From contig CALNVZ010000649.1 of assembly GCA_940671915.1 (NCBI GenBank), positions 2,537,230 through 2,601,229 of the forward strand: 64,000 nucleotides of DNA. Direction: 5' to 3'. The notes under the pieces are model-generated. The model saw only the letters and a program-made list of their open reading frames with translations, ran no database searches and was not told the DNA's origin. Every line of letters begins with the position of its first letter. Within the stretch, counting starts at the first letter, position 1. The position numbers and the translations under genes were made by a program. Shown one piece after another: positions 54,852-64,000 of the stretch. The stretch comes from Paracentrotus lividus (Eukaryota; Echinodermata; Echinoidea; Camarodonta; Echinidae).

Positions 54852-56643
54852 AATTTTCTTGGCACCCCCTCCCTATCCCAATATGTTGGTGTGTGTGTTG
54901 GTGTGTGTGTGTGTGTGGTGTGGTGTGTGTGTGTGTGTGTCACTGATCAAAAGTGTTTCCATCGTGACCCCTCCCCACTTTTCAAATTTTCGTTCCGCCG
55001 CTTCTGACTTCTTGTTGTAATAAATATTGATCAGAATTTCAATCAAAATGTGATTTATAACAATCTACTACCCCTCGCTGTTGCCTTTTAAGGATGGGGG
55101 GGTAGAAGACAACAACAACAACAACAACAACAACAATAATTCTTTCACTATTCAAATCGGAACATTTCTCACTCTGTCGCCAGATTATGAAATATAAAGC
55201 CCAATAAGTGTCTGAAACGTGTCCACAGACTCTCACTTCATCGTACTTTCACGAGACAACTTCCAATGATTTATTGAACAATTTAAAGTTGAACTTTGGA
55301 CCTGAGGAGGATAATCAACATACCCTGGCTAGAACCTGTAAAGAGCCGACACCTTTTCAAGATTTCCTCACGCTTCTCTTCTCAAAATCGCTCCAAATTT
55401 TTGTGTCAATTTACAGTCATTCCATTTACTTCTTACGATCAATAATCATATTCACACCCGTTATTTATGAAAGAAATCGGACTTTTACGGCTGTAATTCG
55501 CTGAATGAGATTGGGCTTTATCTGCGATGAATCAGGGCTTTAAACTCTGAGCGATTTAAAATATTCAAAAAAAGATTGAAAATATAAAACGTCTCCATGG
55601 TTTCATTTTCGAAGGATGTGGTGACAAATAACAGCACACAGGCTAATTTAATCACATTTCTCTTTCACTTTATTGTGATATAAAAAAAATTGGTTATAGT
55701 ACCAGATCTGTTTAGTACCATGATCTCTCTCCTNNNNNNNNNNNNNNNNNNNNNNNNNNNNTTTCTTGGACCCCCTCCCTATCCCAATATTGTGTGTGTG
55801 TGTGTTGTGTGTTGTGTGTGTGTGTTGTGTGTGTGTGTGTGTGGTGTCACTGATCAAAATGTTTCCATCGTGACCCCTCCCCCACTTTTTCAAATTTTTC
55901 GTTCCGCGCTTCTGACTTCTGTTGTAATAAATATATCAGAATTTCCAATCAAATGTGATTATAACATCTACTACCCTCGCTGTGCCTTTTAATGGAGGGG
56001 GGGGGTAGAAGACAACAACAACAACAACAACAACAACAATAATTCTTTCACTATTCAAATCGGAACATTTTCTCACTCTGTCGCCACTGAAGTTAGTGAA
56101 ATATAAAGCCCGAATAAGTGTCTGAAACGTGTCCACAGACTCTCACTTCCATCGTACTTTTCACGAGACAACTTCCAATGATTTATTGAACAATTTAAAG
56201 TTGAACTTTGACCTGAGGAGGATAATCAACATACCCCTGGCTAGAACCTGTAAAGAGCCGACACCTTTTCAAGATTTCCTCACGCTTCTCTTCTCAAAAT
56301 CGCTCCAAATTTTGGGTCAATACAGTCATTTTCTGTGCATTTTACTTCTTACGATCAATAAATCATATTCACACCCGTTATTTATGAAAGAAATCGGACT
56401 TTTACGGCTGTAATTCGCTGAATGAAGATTGGGTCTTTATCTGCGATGAATCAGGGCTTTAAACTCTGAGCGATTTAAAATATGTCAACAAAAAGATTGA
56501 AAATATAAAACGTCTCCATGGTTTCATTTTCGAAGGATTGTGAGTGACAAAATTACAGCACACATGGCTAATTTAATCCCATTTCTCTGTTCACTTTATT
56601 GTGATATAAAAAATTGGGTTGATAGTACCAGATCTGTTTAGTA
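54852..56643. other. Near-identical direct duplication flanking an N gap
   Basis: 54852-55718 and 55762-56643 are the same sequence (GT microsatellite, CAA repeats, 'gtccacagactctcact', 'gatctgtttagtac') apart from many single-base indels, often in homopolymers. Ns fill 55734-55761. This is most likely an assembly artefact (unmerged read ends or haplotypes). Its ORFs should not be annotated. Confidence 0.85.
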
Positions 56644-57057
56644 CATGCAAGTTTTTCACAATATTAGAGGAGGGAGGCCTGTTGCTCTGGCCATAGCCAT
56701 TTTTTCAAGTTATATTGTGAACAATACTTTGCAAATGGTAAATTTACTTTTTAATCGCTTAGAAATATATTATTATTATCATCATATTTCAAAGTTATTT
56801 CTCCATCTCTTTGTTTGCATGTTATTCACAAACAAACATACGCCCCTCAGAAATGGTGATATTCTGACCACCTTGGAATCCATGATTTCAACTAGAACCA
56901 CTCAGTGCATGCTAAATTTGTTTACCATCACCATGAATATAATTGTTTTTGAGGACATGTGAAGTGCCATTTCAATCACATTTTATTTTGATTTCATATA
57001 GTTTTTACCTTTTCTAACACATGGTCCTAAATTTGCATGTCTCACTTAAAGTAATGT

Positions 57058-57126
57058 TGCTTGGGAATTTGAACCCGGAATCGTCGACCTATAGGCATTC
57101 ATGTTCGAACCACTCAACTGTGAACA
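57058..57126 (-). repeat. tRNA-like short repeat
   Basis: On the minus strand AGTTGAGTGGTTCGAACATG resembles a D-arm and CCGGGTTCAAATTCCC is a good B-box. No complete cloverleaf. Confidence 0.5.
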
Positions 57127-58317
57127 CCGATGAAAATTATTATACCCACAAAAGATATGGCAAGGAAAACTTTAATATGTTGTAACTTGTATGTTTTGAT
57201 ATAGAAATAAACTACGATTAACATAAAAACAGAGAAACGGAACACGAAGAGAGAGGAGAGGAGAGACGAGAGCGGGGGGACGGGGGGTGAAAGAGAAAAG
57301 ATGAAAAAAGAAGACGATGAATTAAATTAACACAAAAGGTAAATAATTTTTATAAAGATATATTTTTTTATAGTAAATATGGAATATAGTGTTGATTTAA
57401 AAACTCTTCTCGTTTCAGACGAGCGATATTATTGAAATATAAAGTCAGAAAGTGGCATGGGTAGTAATAATGGAAATTGTCCATACAAATATAGCACATT
57501 TCCTCACATAACACTTAAATATCATGACGAGTCCGACACGCACGATACGCACGAACGCTGTCAATTTTAATCTTTATAGTTTGGAGTGTTTTTATATTTG
57601 AAGTGAGGAACCACTGTTGATAAAAATAGATTAATAAAATTCGATTGCCTTCACGACATAACTAATGTAAAATGTACAATTCTTAGAAAAAAAAGGGTCA
57701 GTTTGCATCTTAAATATTGTTAAGATGCAGACCATGTAACATTATAGGAGCACATTTGGAAATGACATGTTGCACCTTTCTAATGCCGTGCCTCCAGTTG
57801 TAAAGATGCAAAAAATTACACTAAGGGCTCACTTAAAACAGTTTTGAATGCTCCTTTAAGGTGTGCCAGTGTGACATTTTGTGACACATCTAAATGTCTT
57901 TTTTGTTATATATGTTAACGGACCAAGCGATAAATTGACAGGCACCAGTTGACGGAAAATTATTCATTTTTTCATTTTTAGTATCGGAAAGGTGTTTTGA
58001 TCAGCACTTTATAAAAAGGGAGGGGGACGATGAAGAGACTGAGAGAAGAGAGATTGTGGAGAATAGAACACGAAGTTAAATAGAAATATCTGAAAGAATT
58101 AGAACGAGTAAAAGAGAACGAAAGAGAAAAACAGAATACAAAGGTGAAGAAAAGGCGAGGTGATTTATTTCTTTCCATTCCCAACATATTGAAAAAATAA
58201 ATCCATCGTATGATTTGTAACTGCCTGTTACATTCTTAGTGATGAGACGAATAACTTTCATAAATAAAACAAAAGAGACCTCTTAAAAATTATTCAATCA
58301 TAGAATCACTCATGCAT

Positions 58318-58479
58318 CTACTGGACGATGAGCGTTCGTTGACATCCAGCAACGTATTCCTCGAAGCCGCTGACGGTTAGGTCTCTGGAGGCTCGAGCAC
58401 GTAGATCGTAAAAGTCTTTATCATGGTAGTTGAGATGAATGAGCAAGTCACATGGTCGTGGACCAGCTCGCTCGATGAG
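58318..58479 (-). other. Unassigned 53-codon ORF, possible terminal exon
   Basis: Open from a stop at 58480-58482 to TAG at 58318-58320. It contains GPRPCDLLIHLNYHDK, DFYDLRARASRDL and GFEEYVAGCQRTLIVQ. The composition looks protein-like and base composition is less AT-rich than around it. There is no ATG. I recognise no family; it could be the last exon of an unseen or dead gene. Confidence 0.25.
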
Positions 58480-58512
58480 TTATTCGGAGCAGACCGACCT
58501 TAAACGTTCTGT

Positions 58513-58745
58513 TTGATTGGTTACAGGGGTCCGTGGTTGCACCTCATTAGTCACTGTACAAGCTGGTACTGGTATCACTCATGGGTAGGGTCGGGATACC
58601 CCCATCGACACCCTATTATGCCCTTAAAGTTGGTTTGATTGTAGAGGGGGTCTATGGTTTCCTGCACCTCATGTAGTGATTGGATCTACCAGTGGTACTG
58701 GTATCACTCATGGGTAGGGTGGGTCGGGGGATATCCCATCGACAC
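58513..58745. repeat. Two-unit tandem duplication
   Basis: 58513-58613 and 58632-58745 share TGGTACTGGTATCACTCATG, GGGTAGGGT and CATCGACAC in order, about 85% similar by eye. Confidence 0.75.
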
Positions 58746-60639
58746 ATCTATAATCCTAAAGTTTGGAAATCAGAATAAGGGAATATGGATACATAGTGTC
58801 TTTTAAATTGCTTATTATGAATATATTCATGGATGGGTCAGTTGAACACGGGACAGTGGAAGCAGGGGACGGGGGCAAGAGCCCCCACTTTCAGGTCCCC
58901 TAACAGTGCATTTTGGTTTTATTAAAATGCTCCTTTTCATATCTTTAACGTATAATTTTCCAGAGCCACTACTGACAGACGGTAGAATTCTATTCTGCGC
59001 AGCAGCCACTCTCCTTTTCTCCAAAAGTGCCCCCTTTCGCCATTGTGTCCTCCCTTAGAAATCGTTCCGCCTTATTTCCGTCTATAGGATACATGGACTC
59101 CACCAGGGAAGTCGGGTCACAGATAGGTACTTTCACATACAGATCAAGGAGTTGCTAAAAGAAGGGGGTACATTTAATGCTCATTGCACAGAAGGGCCAG
59201 AAATAATTCTCCGTTCTGTCTTCGAACGGGCGCCCATAATCGGATGGAAATATGGCAATAATGTATGTTGTTTATTTTTTATTTTTAATATTAGATGACT
59301 TCAATCGGTAAACAAGCTGCAAATCTTAAGTGAATACGAGCCTCATCGTTCAAGTCAAAAGAAATGAATTACTTTTATATGAGACCCCTTCCATGTTACA
59401 TTATGCAGAAAAAAAAAAAAGAAAAGAAAGACATAACTCGAGTTCAACAAACCGGTTGAATTGAAACGAATGGACGAAAAGCGAATAAATTATATATGTA
59501 TTCGATGCACAGAAAAAAGAATCTTATTTTGATGATAGCTTACATTAGAACAGTGCATAACTGGTGGGAGAAAAACAGAGACGCCAAATGATATTTTCAT
59601 GTTCTTAACGCCCGCGACATTGCATACGGAAGCTTTGGCAGCTAAGTGTCGGGGGTGACCCCGGCGATAAAACTTCTGCACTTGGGCCCGTAAAGCTTAC
59701 AAATCAGGTAATCTGAGAGACGCAAAGAGACATTCATAACTAGATACGAATACTTTGAACAATTTATTTACTACGATATCATTCCAGCGGTGAGAAGTTG
59801 CAACACTGAATGCAGATTGTCGAAACGATCAAAAGGCTGCGTTATGAAGGAAGGTGATATAGTAAAGGAAGAACTGGATATTTGGATAGCAATGGTGTAG
59901 CCCGTGATCAATACGGGTGGGGGGGGGCACCAGTTTACCAGATGATAAAATTTGAGAGGTGGATTGCCCGCCATGGAGAGGAAATACCACCTGTACCATA
60001 AGAGTTTTAAAAACCATGAAATGTTACGTTTATTTACATTTTTAACACCCCCCCTTTTTTCTTTTATTATGTTTTATATTTCGTTCGTTTGTTTGTTTGA
60101 TTTTTGGGGTTTACTTTAATATTGTCTTTATTTTTTAAATTTCTATTCGCTATCATTACTTATTCTTTTATCTATATTCATTCCTTTCCCCCCTTTTTTG
60201 CGCGGGGGGGGGGGGGTGTCATCCGATACGGGGGCACATGCCCCTCAGTACTTGACGAATTAAAGCCACGTCATTGTGTGGAGGACAATGAACGGAGGAT
60301 CTAATCGTTTACTGAATTCACTTGCCAATCCTCAAAGTTGTATTTGTGTTAGAAAAAGAAGGCGAACTGTCAAAAATACTTTTCTACATAAAGGACGCAG
60401 AAAACAGAAAGAGAAGATAAATATTTTAAAAGGAAGCTAAGAAATATATACATAACATAGACGCAATGCTAATTTAAATGTTTTATAGCTAAAAGTTTGG
60501 AGGACTATAGCCTACATAAAAATCAGGAGAGAATTTGAAAAAAGAGTTGACGGGTACCTTTTTGAAAATCAGATCATAAAGCATTTAAATGACTGTTTTA
60601 GTCTTTAGCAGCTACTCTTCAGTAGGATTTTAAACATAT

Positions 60640-60880
60640 TGGCCCTTATTCTGATAGACTGGTTTAACTTAACCCTAGGTTAAGGGTAGTTTAACTCCAG
60701 TCTAACTTTTAAATTTAACCCTGGGTTAAAAATTTGGTATTCCGATAGGGAAGTTTTGCAGCTAAAATTCACTATCAAAATACAATTTTTTAAACCTGGG
60801 ATTAAATTTGAAAGTTAGCCTAGAGTTAAACTACACTTAACCTAGGGTTAAGTTAAACCAGGCTATCAGAATACGGGTCA
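60640..60880. mobile_element. Foldback element rich in TTAACCCTAGGTTAA
   Basis: TGGTTTAACTTAACCCTAGG on the left and CCTAGGGTTAAGTTAAACCA on the right are inverted, as are outer CTTATTCTGATAG and CTATCAGAATACG. It resembles the GTATTCATAAAGG family in layout. Confidence 0.8.
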
Positions 60881-62055
60881 TCGTGATTAACAAATATGGA
60901 CGCCTAATGTTAGTAGGAAATAAATCTCATGAATACAAATATACTTTCATCAAAGCACTTATTCAGAATAACGGTTTAGAAATTGAAAATAAATATGCTA
61001 TAAAGATTCAAAGGATCAGTCAAAGACTTGCAATTAATATATCATTATCACATTAATAAAAAGAGGTGAAAAGTCACACGCCATTATAAATCATCCGATA
61101 AATGCTCAGACTCAAGGTTGAAACAGGGTGGTGACACGGGGCAAGTCATGTTATCACGGAGGTCACGAAATCTAATTTTATCTGAACATTATCGAAAATG
61201 CTTCCAAACAAACGAAAAATGAAGTAGAAAAGTTAGTAACTGATGAGGGACAAGAAGCAGTGACTCCACCAGTGTCAATGACATCATCAAGGTCATGTGC
61301 GTGAGTCCTTTTGACTGACCAAGGCACAGAACAACCCCTGTTCTCCAGCACAATCTATTCTAAGAAAGACAAGCGGAGACGGAGATTGTGTCTTTAGCTC
61401 AGAGGTGGTGTTATCGATCATAGAACATCGTCCCGCGCGACTGCGATCGTCGTCTGTGTAATTTCGCGGACTTCTACTTTTCTGCAGCCTGCTTTCAGTG
61501 TCGTCTGCTAGAACTTGTGCGGAATTACGAGGTGGACAATGCGTTCGATATTGTGGAATATGATGACAAGCGACTCCCTATTCGAACACGAGGACTGTGC
61601 TAAATATAGGAGAGTGATTGGAAATCATTCAGTCTTATATCATTGACGTCGTTTATTCATCATGTTCCACTCCAAATTTGTCGCGTCTCGCAAGTCGGTT
61701 TTTCTTCGTTAGATAGACCATCATGACTAAATTGTGATTTGTGTCTTTCTTTTGAAATTGACCAGCTAAATTTATGGCATTGCTAAGTCTAAGGGAGTTC
61801 ACATAGATATAGATATGAAATAAGACAAAGGATATTTTGTTTGAACTGAGGTTGCAGTTGTGGATGAATTGTTTTAAGGTGACTGCAATTTCGAAAAGCA
61901 AGTTTGAAAGTATCGAACAAACACTACAACTAATATCAAATTTCTGTTTATGATATTGTGACAGCATATCAACTCTTACTTAACGAATTATTTTAGAGAG
62001 AATCATCACTTGGTGTCATTCCGTCATCATAATAATTTTGAGAAGACTTCCGACT

Positions 62056-62191
62056 ATGGAGGCGAAGAGAAAATCGTTTTTTATTTGTGACATTTTGAGT
62101 GAGAATTTTTCGGCATTTCGTCACCGCGGTGCCGGAGCCCTAAACGGATATGCCATGATGAAAGCCTACACGGGGTACCATGCAGGAGCAG
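62056..62191 (+). CDS. Probable first coding exon of a homeobox gene with an eh1 motif
   Basis: ATG opens 45 codons plus one base, ending at GCAG|GTAAAT, a good donor. The N-terminus reads MEAKRKSFFICDILSENFS. SFFICDIL fits the engrailed-homology-1 (Groucho-binding) pattern that sits near the N-terminus of many NK/Bar/BSX-type homeodomain repressors (BSX has SFFIEDIL, BARX RSFMIEEIL). The rest (GAGALNGYAMMKAYTG) is low in charge. The homeodomain itself is not in the window, so this is inference from one motif and a donor. An alternative is a random ORF. Confidence 0.45.
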
Positions 62192-62315
62192 GTAAATTTC
62201 TCTCCAAGGAGGACTCCATGCAGAAATTTGAATGTTCTGAAGAGAAGAGTAAAATTTCAAAAGCACAACACTGACAAATTTATCAAAATCGGATAAAAAA
62301 TAATAAACTAGGATT

Positions 62316-62318
<3 letters not shown>

Positions 62319-62361
<43 letters not shown>
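62319..62361. repeat. Poly(T) tract
   Basis: More than 40 consecutive T; length is unreliable in any draft. Confidence 0.95.
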
Positions 62362-62363
<2 letters not shown>

Positions 62364-62947
62364 TTCTTGGCATATTCTCATTCATATTCAATGAGCAGAT
62401 TGATGGTGCTACAACTTTTCTGTTTTTTTGTATTTATTTATTATTATTTTTTTTTTTTACTGAACATGAAATTACGACTATTCAAATTTTCTGCTCCATT
62501 AACTTGAATAGCATTTTAAAAAATTTAAAAAAAGATGACTCCTTGTAAAAATTTTAAGATCATGATTGCCTTTGATTATTTCAATTTTAAAATTTTGTTC
62601 TTAATTCACAATGTATTAAGAAATAAAGGGAAAAAATATGATTTCATAAAATAAAATACTGTGACATCATTATCTTGCACATTGAATACGCAAGGAATTA
62701 TGCTAAGAACTATTTTATCGAAAAATTTAGAACTTAGGAAATTCATAACTTTGATATGTTAATTGTTGTCAGTGTGTTTTGATTGTTTATTTTCTTTTTT
62801 CTTTTCAAAACATCCAAATTTCAGCCCGAAGTCCTTCTTTGTATGAATTTGTGTGAAAATGATTGATGTCATGGATGTGTTTCCTTTCTTATTTAAGTAA
62901 GATTTCAATACTTATTTCCCATTTAATGACGGTCTTGAGTTCGGTAA

Positions 62948-63372
62948 ATTGCCATTTGGTCTAAACCCACTTTGACTAATGTCCATTTGGTCTAATTTGT
63001 CTAATTCCATTTCGTCTACAACCAGTTCATCTAATTACATTCTGGTCTAAGTACCACTTCGCCTATTTACCATTTGGTCTAATTCTCAATTCGTTTAATG
63101 TCCAGTCCGTCTAAAGTCCATTTGGTTTTATCACCACTTGGTCAATTCTAGTAACAAACTGGTAAGAGACCAAATATTCATTTGGGCATTATACAAAAAA
63201 AAAGCAAATAAACCATTTGCTAAATAAACGAATTAGCAATTTGATCAAACGGTCAATAGACCAAGATATGCATTAGACAAACTGTAAATTAGACCAAATT
63301 GTTAGTAGACCAAATGGGTTAAGCTCGTGTGGTATTAGACTAACGGGAATTAGACCAACTGCTGTTAGAACC
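62948..63372. mobile_element. CATTTGGTCTAA element, copy 2
   Basis: Same order of words as 41875-42210: CATTTGGTCTAA, TTCCATTTCGTCTACAACC, CACTTGGTCAATTC, AGTAACAAAC, then complementary TAGACCAAATGGGTT and ATTAGACTAACGGG. Non-coding foldback family with two members in this window. Confidence 0.75.
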
Positions 63373-64000
63373 TTGAGTTTCGGTCATGACGAGAAAAAAA
63401 TCTGATCAAACGAAACTTACACGGAACCTACTGTATGTTGGTGATAATATGCCACCCTGTATAAGGATCAGAAATAAATAAATAAATAAATAAATGTTCA
63501 GAACTACAAAAGAATGATTATATAATGGGTGTACTCTCTGATGAGTGATTGTGCCACTCTAAAAAGATTGAGTTTCACTCGAATCGAGTGGTAAGACCTT
63601 CAGGCTAAAGCGAGTTAGACTTCAGCCGTCACTCGAATAAAGGTTGTCCCTCGTTGTTTTTTTTATTGATGGACAGGAGTTGCATTTTTTTTTTCTGTTT
63701 TCCCTCCCTTTTAAAAACTATTTTCAAAATATAATTTAAAGATAAAAGCTAAATTACCTTACTAGAGGTCTAGAGGTCTGGTGAGCTCCTTTCATTTACC
63801 TTTAAATAGAACATCGTTTGCACAAAAGACATTTGTTTTTACTGGAATTCTCTTTCTGAGATTATACAATGTTATTCAATACAAATGAAGACTTTAAAGG
63901 TTTCTTCTATACACATATTAGTTTATTGCATTTCTCACTGCAATAGCGTGTTATATATGTATTAATTATTTTTCTCTGTATATATTTACCACTGTTTTGA

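Larger units (their letters stand above)
62192..64000. other. Intron-like DNA downstream of the eh1 exon
   Basis: No homeodomain or other exon seen. It contains a T-run (62319-62361), the second CATTTGGTCTAA element (62948-63372) and AATA repeats (63474-63495). Confidence 0.6.

Noticed and set aside
55039-56413. Pairs of similar ORFs (for example 94 and 98 residues)
   Set aside because: Same sequence twice because of the false duplication; frames differ between the copies, which argues against coding.
1-64000. CRISPR array, bacterial operon or phage-like module
   Set aside because: The tandem repeats seen are exon fragments, microsatellites or intron units; there are no regularly spaced repeats with unique spacers and no prokaryotic gene structure.
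1-64000. LTR retroelement or other virus-like element
   Set aside because: I found no LTR pair, capsid, protease or integrase signature that I could support; the mobile elements seen are DNA transposon remnants, foldbacks and SINE-like repeats.

Overview
This is a eukaryotic (animal) window, not a prokaryotic one: genes are split by GT-AG introns, most of the DNA is AT-rich and non-coding, and it is packed with foldback (MITE-like) elements, tRNA-derived short repeats, microsatellites and homopolymer runs. The repeat style (very frequent TACATG/CATGTA palindromes, repeats carrying TGACCTTTGACCT, 'cattcataaa' foldbacks, CATTTGGTCTAA elements) and the invertebrate-type dynamin suggest a marine deuterostome. 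A sea urchin or another echinoderm is my best guess, but species cannot be fixed from this sequence. It is draft-quality: there is a 31-base N gap at 55734-55761 flanked by two near-identical segments that differ by many single-base indels.

Layout. 1-2732: non-coding, low-complexity DNA. 2733-8264 (+): a small five-exon gene for a predicted 147-residue single-PDZ protein, with a 19-base microexon. 8265-15048: no recognisable gene; much of it may be the long 3' UTR of the next gene. 15049-52461 (-): a complete classical dynamin gene (GTPase, middle/stalk, PH, GED, proline-rich tail), resolved here into 20 coding exons plus one alternative exon (11b). The reconstructed length is 843 residues with exon 11a or 845 with 11b, provided single-base indels in exons 1 and 14 are sequence errors. 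52462-62055: intergenic, holding the putative dynamin promoter, 'ggatcc' repeats, the falsely duplicated segment and one unassigned short ORF. 62056-62191 (+): a probable first coding exon of a homeobox gene with an engrailed-type repressor motif; its remaining exons would lie beyond the window. The rest to 64000 is intron-like.

The most unusual signal is inside the dynamin gene. At least six exons (6, 8, 9, 14, 15, 17) have one to four diverged, direct, tandem partial copies beside them. Each copy takes in one exon-intron junction and only part of the exon. In the exon 6 array a 1-kb DNA transposon with GGGCAAGTCCA termini later landed in one copy. A perfect 74-bp inverted repeat (43261-43444), a 905-bp snap-back element (46181-47085), a Tc1/mariner-type fossil with very long terminal inverted repeats (23272-24723) and an array of nuclear-receptor DR1-like motifs (25336-26000) are also inside dynamin introns. 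I saw no CRISPR, no bacterial operon, and no LTR element or other virus-like element that I could support.
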